Source of the DNA: Agrobacterium sp. RAC06
Lineage (GTDB): Bacteria; Pseudomonadota; Alphaproteobacteria; Rhizobiales; Rhizobiaceae
Direction: 5' to 3'
Length of the DNA stretch: 64,000 bases
Assembly (NCBI RefSeq): GCF_001713475.1
Contig: NZ_CP016500.1
Span: 259,508 to 323,507, forward strand
The notes below the pieces were generated by a model. It was not told the DNA's origin. It saw nothing but the letters and a program-made list of their open reading frames with translations, and made no database searches. A program made the position numbers and the translations under genes. Shown in pieces: positions 45,340 through 54,960 of the stretch (positions are counted from its first letter, which is position 1; every line of letters begins with the position of its first letter).

Positions 45340-46580
45340 CACCGCCTCTCCTCAGGTCTTGGCGTTTTGGGGGAGGATCCTGAAGCAGAGGATGTCTTGT
45401 TGATCCCTGCTGACGCAGCCGCTTCGAGTTTGGCGTTGGCAAGGCCAAGCAACGAAGCGTGCTGGGCACCGGGTGCTGCAATCATCTTGTCGCGAGCCGC
45501 AGCACCCAAAGCCCTTCCTGCCTGCCCGGCGCCGGCCGAAAGCCCGATCATGGCAGCCTCAATGCGAGAGGCGCCTCCAGCCCGTGCCGCATCGGCGGCA
45601 CTAAATCCGGTGTTTGCAGCCGTCGCGGTCAGGAAGGCGCCGCCTGCAGCCATCGTGCCCGCCTGCGTGCCATGGCGGATCACTTCAAGGCCCTGGGTGA
45701 CCGAAACACCCTGCACGACGCCCTGGACGATGGTCGGGACATAGAGCGAGATGAGGAACACCACCACGGACAGACCGGCCATCGAGAAGGTCGAGAGCAG
45801 TGGATCACTGTCATTGACGGGGGCGGCGGCAAGACCAAGCAGAACGTCAGATCCGATCCGGGCGATCATCACCAGTGCCATCAGCTTCATGCCGACCGAA
45901 AAGGCATAGACCAGATAGCGTAGCGAGAAATCCTTGGTGAAGGACGAGCCGCCAAGCCCCAGCATGATCATTCCGGCCAGAAGCCCGACATACATTTCCA
46001 CCATGACGGCGACGAAGATGGCCGCCACGAGCGAAAAGCAGATGACCACGACACCCATGGCAATCACCGAGGCAATGGCCAGTGCATTGTCCTCGAAGAC
46101 CCCGAAACGGGCCTGCTGCGAAAGACCGGAGGCCACCTTTATGCCCGCGTCGAAAATCTCGGCAGGCGAGGCGGAACCCTGCCCTGCCCCGATCGCAAAC
46201 AGACTGTCGACCACAGACTTTGCAAAACCTGGTCCCTGTTCAAGAAGGAAGGCAAAAAAACCGATAAACAGGATCCGGCGCACCAATTCTGCAAACCAGC
46301 CGTCAAGTGACGCTGCAGACAAGGCCAGCCAGATTGCCGCAAGACCGATTTCGATCGCGGCCAGGATCCAGAACAGGGATCGTGCGGCTTCCATGATGGT
46401 GGACTGCCAGTCGTGAGTTGCTGCAACCACCTGGTTTTCCAGCTCGCTGAGCATGGCGCCTTGCTGTGCAAGCACTGGTGTCGACAGGCAAACCAGGCTG
46501 ATGGCTGCAAGCCAGATGCGGGCAGACGCAGGCCAGGATAGGCAGCACAAAATGCAGTGTTGTCGTCTTGATCTTCTCAC
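45339..46580 (-). CDS. trbL: Conjugal transfer protein TrbL (VirB6-like)
   Basis: 413-residue polytopic inner-membrane protein of the TrbL/VirB6 type. After a signal-like N-terminus come several membrane helices ([60 protein letters not shown]) and an Ala/Gly-rich tail. The start is a GTG that overlaps the trbJ stop (GTGA). In Ti and RP4 systems trbK lies between trbJ and trbL; here the two overlap, so trbK is absent from that place. Confidence 0.95.
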   Translation of the reverse strand: MRRSRRQHCILCCLSWPASARIWLAAISLVCLSTPVLAQQGAMLSELENQVVAATHDWQSTIMEAARSLFWILAAIEIGLAAIWLALSAASLDGWFAELVRRILFIGFFAFLLEQGPGFAKSVVDSLFAIGAGQGSASPAEIFDAGIKVASGLSQQARFGVFEDNALAIASVIAMGVVVICFSLVAAIFVAVMVEMYVGLLAGMIMLGLGGSSFTKDFSLRYLVYAFSVGMKLMALVMIARIGSDVLLGLAAAPVNDSDPLLSTFSMAGLSVVVFLISLYVPTIVQGVVQGVSVTQGLEVIRHGTQAGTMAAGGAFLTATAANTGFSAADAARAGGASRIEAAMIGLSAGAGQAGRALGAAARDKMIAAPGAQHASLLGLANAKLEAAASAGINKTSSASGSSPKTPRPEERR

Positions 46581-47395
46581 CAGCGTGGCTCCATTTTCTG
46601 ACCTTCCGGGATCTCCTCAATCGCATTGCCAAAGAAGGCTTCCCGCCGGGCCTGGGCCAGATCTCTCAAGGACTGCTCGGATTGCAGCCATGCGGCAGAC
46701 AGGGTCATCTGCTGGGCAAAAAGACCCCGCAGTTTCTGCAGCTGGGCGATCTGTTCGACGGCAATGTCATGGCCGACCTGCAGGGCCTTCATCTGCCCGT
46801 CGGATGTCTCGGACAGACGTTTGAGCGCCCGCGTGGTGTTGGCTTCGTTTTCAAATTGCTCGGTGGTCATGCCGGCGATGCGCAAGGTCGCTGCAATCGT
46901 CTCCTGATTGCTTTTCGACCAGGTCTGATAGGTCTCTGCGAAGGTTTCTCCGTCCGGACGCGCTTGCCGGAAGTCGGCATAGCCGCCAAATCGCTGCGCG
47001 AGGATCTCGTCGGCATTGCCCATCGTAAAGGCAATGCCCTCGCCTTGCGCTGCAATGTCTTTGAGCTTCAGGAGATCGGCTTCGACATCGCCCCAGACAT
47101 GCGCGGGAAGGGTTGCCGTGTTCTGCAGCAGGGTGGAATAAATCTGCAGCTGGTTCTGGATCTGTTGGGCAAGCTGGCTGATCTGTGTCAGTTGATGACT
47201 GACTTGCGTGCCTGAGCTTTCCAAAAGCCCGACGAGTTCGGCATTGTTGGCGAGTTGCGTCCATTCGGTCGCCGCCCCGGTGACGGAGCCAGCAAGCGCA
47301 CAGGAGAAATGGCCAAGAACCATGGCCGAGGACAAGAACGCCAGCCATGGCCGCTTCAGGTGGGTGCTGTTAACAATCAAGCAGCGACAACGCAT
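46577..47395 (-). CDS. trbJ: Conjugal transfer protein TrbJ (VirB5-like)
   Basis: 272-residue periplasmic or pilus-tip protein of the VirB5 type. A signal peptide (RPWLAFLSSAMVLGHFSCAL, cut near ALAGS) precedes a largely helical, Gln-rich body (QVSHQLTQISQLAQQIQNQL). AAAGGAGAG lies before the ATG. It overlaps the trbE end by 26 bases and the trbL start by four. Confidence 0.94.
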   Translation of the reverse strand: MRCRCLIVNSTHLKRPWLAFLSSAMVLGHFSCALAGSVTGAATEWTQLANNAELVGLLESSGTQVSHQLTQISQLAQQIQNQLQIYSTLLQNTATLPAHVWGDVEADLLKLKDIAAQGEGIAFTMGNADEILAQRFGGYADFRQARPDGETFAETYQTWSKSNQETIAATLRIAGMTTEQFENEANTTRALKRLSETSDGQMKALQVGHDIAVEQIAQLQKLRGLFAQQMTLSAAWLQSEQSLRDLAQARREAFFGNAIEEIPEGQKMEPRW

Positions 47396-49820
47396 CTGTC
47401 TCTCCTTTCAAGCTCAGCCAGTGCCTCGGCCAGTCCGAGCCATGGGCCTGAAAAAGTGTCTTGATCGTCCTGATCTGTTCAGCGTCCGACACGCCAGTGA
47501 AGGCGAGTGTCAAAGGACCAAGCGCCATCTCGAAAAGCCTGCGTCCTTTAGGCGTCACGCAGTAGTAGTCCCGCTTCGGGCGAGCCGTGGCGATGATCTC
47601 GATCTGCCGCTGGTTGAAACCGAGCCGCTCGTAAAAGGATGCCATTGACGTGGTCTGGGCTGCCGGATTGGCAAGGCAGATCTTGGTCGGGCAGCTTTCA
47701 ATGAGAACATCGACGATCCCGGACCGTTCGGCATCGGAGATCGACTGGGTTGCAAGGATGACGGCGCAGTTTGCCTTGCGCAGCACCTTCAGCCATTCGC
47801 GGATCTTCTCACGGAAAACCTGGTGGCCCAGCATCAACCAGGCCTCATCGAGAATGATCAGGCTTGGTGCTCCGGTCAGCCGCTTTTCAATGCGCCGGAA
47901 GAGATGCACAAGAACCGGAACGAGATTGCGCTCACCCATCGACATCAAGGCTTCGAGCTCGATGCACTGGAAGGACTGGAAGGCGAGCGTATCCATCTCT
48001 GCATCCATGAGATGGCCCATCGGCCCATCGATGGTATAGTGCTTCAAGCCATCCTTGATGTCCCGCAATTGAACGCCGCTGACGAAGTCCGACAAGGACC
48101 GACCGGAGGATGCCGCCATCAGGGTAATCTGGTGGGCAATTGCGTTGCGGTGCAAAGGTGTCACCGTGACGCCCTGAAAGACCAGAAGCATCTCGATGAA
48201 CTCCGCGGCAAAGGCCTGGTCGGCATCGCTTTCGAGGTCGGCAAGCGGGCAGAAAGACAGGCTTGCCCGTCCATGCTCTTCTCCACCGATCTCATGATGG
48301 TCACCACCGACTGCGCGTGTCAGCGGCATCAGCGACATGCCTTTGTCAAAGGCAAAGACCTGCGCATCTCGGTAGCGACGAAACTGTGCGGCAATCAGCG
48401 CAAGCAGGGTCGATTTTCCAGACCCGGTCGGACCGAAGATCAGCGTGTGGCCGACGTCTTCATGATGGAGATTGAAATGAAACGGCGTCGACCCTGATGC
48501 CACCTGGATCAAAGCTGGCGCATCGGACGGATAAAATGGGCATGGGGCAGTCGTTTCGCCGGTCCAGACCGAGTTGACCGGGAGAAGATCTGAGAGGTTG
48601 CTCGTGTTGATCAAAGGGTCGCGGACATTGGCGTACCAGTTTCCAGGCAAGCTGCCGAGATAGGCTTCCGTTGCGTTCAGTGTTTCGATCCGGGCGCCGA
48701 AGCCTTCTGCCTGGATCATGCGTCGGACCAGTTCGGCGTTTTCAAGCAATCGATCAGGGGCATCGTCAAAGAGGATGATCACTGAGGTGTAGTAGCCAAA
48801 GGCGACGAGGCCCGAATTGGCCTGGGCAATGGCGGTTTCTGTCTCGGCCACCATGGCCGCGGCATCCTGGTCGAGAGAGCGTCCCTGTGTCTGAAACAGC
48901 TGATCGAGAAACGGCCTCACCTTTTGCTGCCATCGCCGCCGTTTCTGTTCGAGCCTTCGTCTGGCATCGTGAGCGTCAAGGAAGATGAAGCGCGAAGACC
49001 AGCGATAGGATAAGGGCATCTGGTCGAGTGAATTCAGGATGCCCGGCCAGCTTTGTGACGGAAAGCCATCGATCGCAACCACGCCAATATGCCGGTCGTC
49101 GAGCTTCGGCGTCGTGCCATGCTCCATCTGGGCGGTTAAGATGCAATCGAGATACATGCCGACATCAGGAAGCCTAACCGGCATGTTTTCGCCGCTGATA
49201 CAAAATCTGACGAACTGAAGCAGGCTGTCGAAGCGCGCCTCGCGAAGACCGAAGGCTTCATTCAGGCGATGAGCCTGCATCTTTTGCAGCGAAATCGTTG
49301 CCGACAGATATTGCTCGATTTCCCTGATCGCGTTGGAAAAGGCGGCGAGCGCTCTATCGGCCGGACCAGCCTTTGCAGCGCCATCACTCGAGAAGACAAA
49401 CTGCGATAACCCCTCCCCCGCCTGATGACCGGGCTTGTAGGTCAGGACAAGGCTCTGCCGACTTTCGAAATGGCGATCCTGGACCGCAAAGTGACGTCGC
49501 CGCTCCTCATCGATCGCTCGAGATACGGTGTCTGGAAAATGCGAACGGTCACGGTCATGATATCCCGCGCTGGGGACCCGCAGACTGTCGACCTGCAACA
49601 TCCAGCCCGAGCCAAGTTTTGATATTATGCTATTGATTTCATGTGATATTCTGTTTCTTTCATAGGCTGTCGCGCTCTCTGTGTCCGGCCCGAAGAAATA
49701 CCAGCCGGCAAGCAGGCTGCCGTCCTTCAACAGCAGCGTTCCATCCTCGATCAGGGCGGCATAGGGCATGAGATCCGCAAAGGATGGGCCATGGTGTCGA
49801 AACCTTGAAAGGCCAACCAT
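47370..49820 (-). CDS. trbE: Conjugal transfer ATPase TrbE (VirB4-like)
   Basis: 816-residue hexameric ATPase that powers assembly of the mating channel. Walker A is IFGPTGSGKSTLLALI and Walker B SLIILDEAWLMLGHQ; the CagE/TrbE N-terminal domain begins MVGLSRFRHHGPSFADLMPY. The longer open frame upstream of 49820 overlaps trbD and is not used. Length and motifs are as in Ti plasmid TrbE. Confidence 0.96.
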   Translation of the reverse strand: MVGLSRFRHHGPSFADLMPYAALIEDGTLLLKDGSLLAGWYFFGPDTESATAYERNRISHEINSIISKLGSGWMLQVDSLRVPSAGYHDRDRSHFPDTVSRAIDEERRRHFAVQDRHFESRQSLVLTYKPGHQAGEGLSQFVFSSDGAAKAGPADRALAAFSNAIREIEQYLSATISLQKMQAHRLNEAFGLREARFDSLLQFVRFCISGENMPVRLPDVGMYLDCILTAQMEHGTTPKLDDRHIGVVAIDGFPSQSWPGILNSLDQMPLSYRWSSRFIFLDAHDARRRLEQKRRRWQQKVRPFLDQLFQTQGRSLDQDAAAMVAETETAIAQANSGLVAFGYYTSVIILFDDAPDRLLENAELVRRMIQAEGFGARIETLNATEAYLGSLPGNWYANVRDPLINTSNLSDLLPVNSVWTGETTAPCPFYPSDAPALIQVASGSTPFHFNLHHEDVGHTLIFGPTGSGKSTLLALIAAQFRRYRDAQVFAFDKGMSLMPLTRAVGGDHHEIGGEEHGRASLSFCPLADLESDADQAFAAEFIEMLLVFQGVTVTPLHRNAIAHQITLMAASSGRSLSDFVSGVQLRDIKDGLKHYTIDGPMGHLMDAEMDTLAFQSFQCIELEALMSMGERNLVPVLVHLFRRIEKRLTGAPSLIILDEAWLMLGHQVFREKIREWLKVLRKANCAVILATQSISDAERSGIVDVLIESCPTKICLANPAAQTTSMASFYERLGFNQRQIEIIATARPKRDYYCVTPKGRRLFEMALGPLTLAFTGVSDAEQIRTIKTLFQAHGSDWPRHWLSLKGETDALSLLDC

Positions 49821-49834
49821 CTTTCTTCTCCTCT

Positions 49835-50134
49835 TCACCTGGCAAAGGGGGTGGATGTGGCGCGGTAGACGGGGCGGTAGCGGATATGGCGCAGATAGAT
49901 GCGGCGCATCATCGGATCCTTGCGTGCCATGAGGCGAAGAACCGAAAGCACGATGACCCATGCCAGGGCGCCGAGAATGGCAGCGGTGATGGTAATCACC
50001 ACAAACACCAGAATGACGCAGACTAGCCCGGTCAACAGGACGAGTTCGCGATCAGCGCCCATCAGAAGATTGGGGCGCGACAAGGCGCGATGGATAGGAT
50101 GAGTGATGAGAGCATTCTCAGACACGGGCATCAT
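49835..50134 (-). CDS. trbD: Conjugal transfer protein TrbD (VirB3-like)
   Basis: 99-residue inner-membrane protein of the VirB3 type. [20 protein letters not shown] is the conserved start of the family, followed by two helices ([34 protein letters not shown]) and the tail [16 protein letters not shown]. It overlaps the trbC stop by four bases. It works next to TrbE. Confidence 0.95.
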   Translation of the reverse strand: MMPVSENALITHPIHRALSRPNLLMGADRELVLLTGLVCVILVFVVITITAAILGALAWVIVLSVLRLMARKDPMMRRIYLRHIRYRPVYRATSTPFAR

Positions 50135-50523
50135 ACCAAGCGCCCTCTTTCCTGTTCGAGGATGCGACTGGAGAGGTCGGGGCTCTGAACGGCAGGTCTC
50201 GTGTTTGTTGCAAGTGTGGCGCCCGTGGCACCAAACAGGCCGACGATCTGGCTTGCCCCGAGCAGAATGCCGGCTACGAGCACGACATACATCAGCCTTC
50301 GGGCAAAATCGTTCAACTCGCCGCCGAAGATCAGCATGCCGCCGGCGACAGCGACGGCTGCAAGGGCGATGAAGCCTGCGACAGGCCCCGTGATCGATTG
50401 CTGGATCTGTTCCAGCGGCGCTTCCCAGGGAAGTCCACCGCCAGAGCTTGCATGCGCGGCACCTGTCTCAATCAAGGTCGCTACCGCGGTCGATGCCACG
50501 ATCATCGTTTGAACAGCTTTCAT
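50131..50523 (-). CDS. trbC: Conjugal pilin TrbC (VirB2-like)
   Basis: 130-residue prepilin. A long signal peptide ([20 protein letters not shown]) and two hydrophobic helices ([40 protein letters not shown]) flank the short loop GELNDFARR, as in VirB2/TrbC pilins that are cyclised in some plasmids. ATG at 50523 has AAGGAG upstream; the TTG that overlaps trbB is a poorer choice. Confidence 0.95.
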   Translation of the reverse strand: MKAVQTMIVASTAVATLIETGAAHASSGGGLPWEAPLEQIQQSITGPVAGFIALAAVAVAGGMLIFGGELNDFARRLMYVVLVAGILLGASQIVGLFGATGATLATNTRPAVQSPDLSSRILEQERGRLV

Positions 50524-50540
50524 CTTCAGCTCCTTTTTGA

Positions 50541-51476
50541 TCAAACAAGCAGGTATCGTCCCGCGTCGAAGCCCTCGACGCTGACGACTTCGTCGATCCG
50601 GCGCTTTCCGTCTGAGCGCTTGATCGACACGATGAGATCGATCGCGTCTGCGATGACATGCTGCATCGGCATGTGGCTCACTTCGCAGACCAGTTGCTCT
50701 AGCCGCCGCAACGCGCCTGGGGCATCATTTGCGTGCAATGTCGTGAAGCCGCCGGGATGGCCGGTATTCCAGGCCTTCAGAAGTGTGAGGGCCGCCCCGT
50801 CCCTCACCTCCCCGACCATGATGCGGTCCGGGCGCAGGCGAAGCGTGCTTTTCAACAGCCTGTCGATGGCAAGGCTGTCACTGCTTCTGAGCGTGACTGC
50901 GTTCTTGGCTGGGCAATCGATCTCGAGCGTGTCTTCGATGAGGACGATGCGATCGTCCGGGAAGCACTTGTGGATCTCCTGCAGCACGGCATTGGCAAGT
51001 GTCGTCTTCCCGGACCCTGTGCCACCACAGACGAGGATGTTGTGCCGCGCCTCGATCGCCCGCAGCAGACGATCATATTGCGTGGCGCTCATCGTCTCCT
51101 GTCTGACATAGTCCTCAAGGGCGATGCGGTTGACGGCACGTCGCCTGATCGAAAAGGTCGGAGCACTAACGGCCGGCGGCAGCAAACCTTCGAAACGATG
51201 TCGGCCAAGCGGGATTTCGCCAGAGACGATCGGCATTTTGTCGTTGACCTCTTGGTCAAGCGCATGGGCGACGAGTCCAATCAGAATTTCCGCCTGTTCA
51301 GGCTCAAGTGAGCCGGTACACTCCATTCCGCCGCGCAGTCTCTCGATAAACAGTTTGCCGTCGGGATTGAGCATGATCTCGATGACCTCGGGGTCTGCCA
51401 GGCTGAGGCAAAGATCAGTGCCGAGCGCCTGCTCCAGTTTGCGGTTCAGGCGGGCGCGGCTTTCAATCCTGTTCAT
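50541..51476 (-). CDS. trbB: Conjugal transfer ATPase TrbB (VirB11-like)
   Basis: 311-residue VirB11-type traffic ATPase. Walker A is [16 protein letters not shown], the Asp box [12 protein letters not shown], Walker B-like [16 protein letters not shown] and the His box [14 protein letters not shown]. It docks under the inner-membrane complex and switches between pilus growth and DNA transfer. ATG overlaps the traI stop, so it is coupled to the signal synthase. Confidence 0.97.
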   Translation of the reverse strand: MNRIESRARLNRKLEQALGTDLCLSLADPEVIEIMLNPDGKLFIERLRGGMECTGSLEPEQAEILIGLVAHALDQEVNDKMPIVSGEIPLGRHRFEGLLPPAVSAPTFSIRRRAVNRIALEDYVRQETMSATQYDRLLRAIEARHNILVCGGTGSGKTTLANAVLQEIHKCFPDDRIVLIEDTLEIDCPAKNAVTLRSSDSLAIDRLLKSTLRLRPDRIMVGEVRDGAALTLLKAWNTGHPGGFTTLHANDAPGALRRLEQLVCEVSHMPMQHVIADAIDLIVSIKRSDGKRRIDEVVSVEGFDAGRYLLV

Positions 51477-52141
51477 GATGAAGCCCTTTGCTGTGTGGTC
51501 AGCGCGAGGAACGGCCGATAGCCCTCAGGCCGCAGCCTCTCGAACACCGCCTTCGAGATCTCAAGCGAACCGGCAACACTTTCCGTCTCGTTGATGACAG
51601 TGACGGGTCCGAGCCGCTTCATGGGCCAGCCGGCCATACGCAGGATACGCTCGAACCGGACATCTGTGGCCGTCACCAGTTCCAGGTACTCGTTCGACAG
51701 GCACCAATCGATGATGCCGGCCAGAAGCATTCTCGTTCTCAAACTGGAAAACGAAGGCTTGGCGATTGCGGCGGGCTTCAGACGCTTGTAGCCCGGTGAC
51801 GGCGAAGGCTGATGCTTGTCGATGCAAAAGCGCGAGCTCTCGATCATTCTCGGATGCACACGAAGCTTTCCGCCCTCAAGCAGCATGGGAAAGACTTGCC
51901 TGAGCATGCTGAAGCGCGCTGCAGGGTGCAGCCTGACGCTGCCGACGACCTGATGGCTCCCTTCCACAAGCAGGATGTAGACCGGCGCTTGATCGTCAAA
52001 TTGATCGCGCTCTTGGCCGTCCACGTTTTCGACATCCCAGTGGAGACGGTCGGCAAACACCTTCGACCTCAACTGCAGCATGGCTTGCATGAGTGATGCG
52101 GACTGGGGCTGCCGGGCATCTTCGATAACGACCAATTGCAT
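51473..52141 (-). CDS. traI: Acyl-homoserine lactone synthase TraI (LuxI family)
   Basis: 222-residue LuxI-type enzyme that makes the lactone sensed by TraR. Conserved LuxI residues are visible in LRSKVFADRLHWDV (Arg, Phe, Trp) and the following D-x-F-D segment (QFDDQAPVYIL), then VVGSVRLHPA. I chose the ATG at 52141 with GAGGAAAC upstream; the frame stays open another 267 bases but that extension has no family similarity. It heads the trb operon, the standard Ti/pSym arrangement for quorum-controlled conjugation. Confidence 0.95.
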   Translation of the reverse strand: MQLVVIEDARQPQSASLMQAMLQLRSKVFADRLHWDVENVDGQERDQFDDQAPVYILLVEGSHQVVGSVRLHPAARFSMLRQVFPMLLEGGKLRVHPRMIESSRFCIDKHQPSPSPGYKRLKPAAIAKPSFSSLRTRMLLAGIIDWCLSNEYLELVTATDVRFERILRMAGWPMKRLGPVTVINETESVAGSLEISKAVFERLRPEGYRPFLALTTQQRASS

Positions 52142-52556
52142 GACGGTTTCCTCGTTGGTCCTCTCATGAGAGTGAAACGAGGCGAGGCGGTCCAGATACA
52201 AATCTGTTGAACGGCTGAGCTTCTGCCGCATGGGACGTGAGTCGGGACTTGTGCCGCTGAGAGAATCGGTTTTGCTCGACATCACCGGTGCAATCCGCCC
52301 CGGCAATGGGCCGTTCTGCTCGGCTTTCCACGACAAATCTGTCATGGGCTCCTTTGGACTTGCCACCTGTAGATGTGCCCAAGCCTCTGGTTTTAAAGGA
52401 TCATTCAATCAAGGGGGAATTTTTAAGCGCGGCAGCAATGTCCAAACTGGCGCCGCAGCTGGGGGCTTCTTGCTTGCCAAGTGGGGGGAATCGGATAATA
52501 GTCCCGATAATTTCCGGATTTACACGAAAATATCGTGACTAGAGGCTTCCTGGCAA
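52142..52556. promoter_or_regulatory. Divergent control region between traI-trb and repABC
   Basis: This 415-base gap should hold the promoters of both operons. It contains a candidate TraR box at 52365-52382 and an A+T-rich segment (AATTTTTAAG at about 52420). On Ti plasmids TraR raises repABC copy number from tra boxes in the same place. The minus frame that extends traI into the region looks incidental. Confidence 0.5.
52365..52382. promoter_or_regulatory. Candidate TraR binding site (tra box-like)
   Basis: ACCTGTAGATGTGCCCAA agrees with the Ti tra box dyad ATGTGCAGATCTGCACAT at 12 of 18 positions, including the AGAT-TGC core. It sits 224 bases before traI and 175 before repA. Confidence 0.45.
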
Positions 52557-53744
52557 ATGAATGTGAGACGGGCAATGCAGGATACGGTGACGAGCTTTGC
52601 CGATATCATCCTCGAGCAGGGCGGAGAGATCTCGGCCAAGCTTGACATGCTGCGTATGGAGAAGTTTCCGCCCAATGCGCAAAAGACCCTTCGGTTGTTT
52701 CCATTGGCAGAAGTTGCGCAGTTCGTTGGTGTATCAGCAAGCTATTTGAAGAAGCTCCATTTGCAGGGCAAGGGCGTCGAGCCGTCGGTAACCTCGACAG
52801 GACGGCGATATTACACGGCGTCGCAGATGGATGAACTGCGCGCCCTTCTCGACCGTGTCCCGCACCGGCGCAATGGTGAAAAGCTCCAGGTCCTTGCCGT
52901 TGTCAACTTCAAGGGCGGCTCCGGCAAGACCACGACGTCTGCCCATCTTGCCCAGTTCCTGGCTCTGAGCGGCTACCGCGTCCTTGCCGTCGATCTCGAT
53001 CCGCAGGCTTCGTTGACGGCACTTTATGGCATCCAGCCCGAACTGGACGAGAAACCGTCCTTCTACGAAGCCATCCGGTATGATGACACGCGTCGCTCGA
53101 TTACGGAGATCATTCAACCGACGAATTTCCCAAACCTGCACATCGTTCCGGCGAATCTCGAACTGCAGGAATATGAATACGAGACCCCGCTTGCGATGCA
53201 GCGGAAGGACTCGATGGAAGGCAAGCTGTTTTATACGCGGATCGGCAAGGCGCTTGCCGAGGTCGATGATCAGTATGATGTGGTCGTCATCGACTGCCCG
53301 CCACAGCTCGGCTATCTGACGCTGACTGCACTCACGGCTGCGACCTCCGTGTTGATCACGGTCCATCCTCAGATGCTCGACATCATGTCGATGTCGCAGT
53401 TCCTGCTGATGCTCGGCGATATCTTGAAAAGTGTCGAAGGAGCCGGCGTCAACGTCAGCCTCGACTGGTTTCGTTATCTGATCACGCGTTTCGAGCCCAT
53501 GGATGTGCCGCAGCAGCAGATGGTGGGCTTCATGCAGTCGATGTTTGCTCAGCAGATGATGAAGAACCACATGGTCAAGACCACAGCTGTTTCCGATGCG
53601 GGCCTGACCAAGCAGACACTCTACGAGGTCGAGCGTTCGCAGTTTACATCAGCGACATATGACCGTGCGCGCGAAGCCATGGATCTGGTCAATGGCGAAG
53701 TGGTCGACCTTCTGGAGCTTTCCTGGGGGCGCCGTCGTGGGTGA
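52557..53744 (+). CDS. repA: Plasmid partitioning protein RepA (ParA-like)
   Basis: 395-residue ParA-type ATPase of a repABC plasmid. An N-terminal winged helix-turn-helix (LFPLAEVAQFVGVSASYLKK) is followed by the deviant Walker A (VNFKGGSGKTTTSAHLAQFL), the VLAVDLDPQASLTALYG motif and the later VVIDCPPQLGYLTL. It segregates the plasmid with RepB and represses its own operon. Its start lies 415 bases from traI in the opposite direction. Confidence 0.96.
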   Translation: MNVRRAMQDTVTSFADIILEQGGEISAKLDMLRMEKFPPNAQKTLRLFPLAEVAQFVGVSASYLKKLHLQGKGVEPSVTSTGRRYYTASQMDELRALLDRVPHRRNGEKLQVLAVVNFKGGSGKTTTSAHLAQFLALSGYRVLAVDLDPQASLTALYGIQPELDEKPSFYEAIRYDDTRRSITEIIQPTNFPNLHIVPANLELQEYEYETPLAMQRKDSMEGKLFYTRIGKALAEVDDQYDVVVIDCPPQLGYLTLTALTAATSVLITVHPQMLDIMSMSQFLLMLGDILKSVEGAGVNVSLDWFRYLITRFEPMDVPQQQMVGFMQSMFAQQMMKNHMVKTTAVSDAGLTKQTLYEVERSQFTSATYDRAREAMDLVNGEVVDLLELSWGRRRG

Positions 53745-53818
53745 GCCGTTGTCAGCCGTACAGATTGATGTTTTGTCCAAGTTTTTCAGGATCTTGGGGC
53801 GCAAAAAGGACGAGTATC

Positions 53819-54796
53819 ATGGCGCGTAAGGACATCTTTGCCAATATCACCTCGACGGAAGGGCCGCGACTGGAGCGTCGGGCAACGCCGGGCTACGCCA
53901 ACAAGGGCGCCTCGCGGTCAATGATCAGCTCGCTCAGCGAGTTGGCAGAAAAGGCCGCGATGGCCGATCAGACACTGTCTGGTGAAGCTGTTCTCGAACT
54001 GGACCCTGTGCTGATTGATGATTCCTTCGTCTCGGATCGCATGGGAGAGGACGAAGAAGCATTTCAGGAGTTGGTTGAAGCCATCCGGGAGCGCGGTCAA
54101 GATACGCCGGTTCTGGTTCGCCCTCACCCGGATGCGAAGGATCGATATCAAATCGTCTTCGGTCACCGGCGTGTGCGCGCTGCACGGCTCCTGAAGCGTC
54201 CGGTCAAGGCCGTGGTCAAGACGGTGTCAGACACCGATCATGTGATTGCCCAGGGACAGGAAAACTCTGCACGAGAGAACCTGTCCTTTATCGAGCGGGC
54301 AAGTTTTGCCCACCACCTGCAAGAGATCGGTCATGATCGACGCGTAATCCAACTTGCTCTGTCGGTTGATGGTGCGCTGCTGACCCGCATGTTGTCCGTC
54401 ACAAGCAGGGTGCCCGCCAAAGTGATCAAGGCGATCGGTTCGGCCAAGAGCATCGGTCGCGATCGTTGGCTCGATCTTGCCCAGACTGTTGAACATCCGG
54501 ATCTTCGCCTTGTGGCGGAGGCCTCGATTGCCAGGGATGATTTTGCAGATCTGCCATCTGAAGCGCGATTCGAGCGTCTTGTTCAGGATTTGCGAAATGC
54601 ACGCAAGCCAGCCAAGAAAACGCGCCCTGCAGGCAACTGGCAGTCGGGAGATGCCGCAGTCAGCGCCGAGTTCAAAGGTGCTGGCAAAAGCTACTCGATT
54701 TCCCTGAAGTCCCGGGAAGCCGTGAGTTTTGGTCGCTTTATTACCGAAAACCTGGAACGGCTCCATGCCGAATTCAGAGCCCAGTCAAAGTCGTAA
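53819..54796 (+). CDS. repB: Plasmid partitioning protein RepB (ParB-like)
   Basis: 325-residue ParB-type centromere-binding protein. The opening MARKDIFANITSTE is typical of RepB. The ParB/Srx domain is visible in PVLVRPHPDAKDRYQIVFGH and RRVRAARLL, and the conserved ENSARENLSFIERASFAH follows. I chose the ATG at 53819 with AAGGAC upstream rather than the frame open from 53741. It binds parS sites; I did not identify one with certainty. Confidence 0.95.
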   Translation: MARKDIFANITSTEGPRLERRATPGYANKGASRSMISSLSELAEKAAMADQTLSGEAVLELDPVLIDDSFVSDRMGEDEEAFQELVEAIRERGQDTPVLVRPHPDAKDRYQIVFGHRRVRAARLLKRPVKAVVKTVSDTDHVIAQGQENSARENLSFIERASFAHHLQEIGHDRRVIQLALSVDGALLTRMLSVTSRVPAKVIKAIGSAKSIGRDRWLDLAQTVEHPDLRLVAEASIARDDFADLPSEARFERLVQDLRNARKPAKKTRPAGNWQSGDAAVSAEFKGAGKSYSISLKSREAVSFGRFITENLERLHAEFRAQSKS

Positions 54797-54811
54797 GGAG
54801 ACGAAACGCAA

Positions 54812-54866
54812 AAGAAAAAGGCCCCCCAAGCGTCGCCGCCCTGGAAGCCTTCCTCATATCCTAGCA
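54812..54866 (-). ncRNA. Putative repABC counter-transcribed RNA (incompatibility antisense RNA)
   Basis: In repABC plasmids a short antisense RNA in the repB-repC gap limits RepC synthesis. Here a minus-strand unit is visible: TTGACT (54900-54895) as -35, a weak -10 near 54877-54872 (GATTCT), and a strong GU-rich hairpin at 54818-54851 followed by five T (on the minus strand, 54819-54815). The predicted length of about 55 nt fits known ctRNAs. The exact ends are estimates. Confidence 0.65.
54815..54851 (-). terminator. Rho-independent terminator of the antisense RNA
   Basis: The minus strand reads AAGGCTTCCAGGGCG, loop GCGA, CGCTTGGGGGGCCTT, then TTTTT. The arms pair over 15 positions with one mismatch if G-U pairs are allowed. 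Read in the plus direction it can also fold within the rep message upstream of repC. Confidence 0.65.
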
Positions 54867-54960
54867 GAATGAGAATCGCATCTCCGGGGATTTCAGTCAA
54901 GAGTCTTTGGCACCGTTTTTGGTGAGCAGTTTTCCTTTGCCTTCAAGAAGGTGAAGAAAA

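Noticed and set aside
52142..52408. N-terminal extension of the traI frame
   Set aside because: No similarity to LuxI proteins; the ATG at 52141 with GAGGAAAC gives a normal-length synthase.
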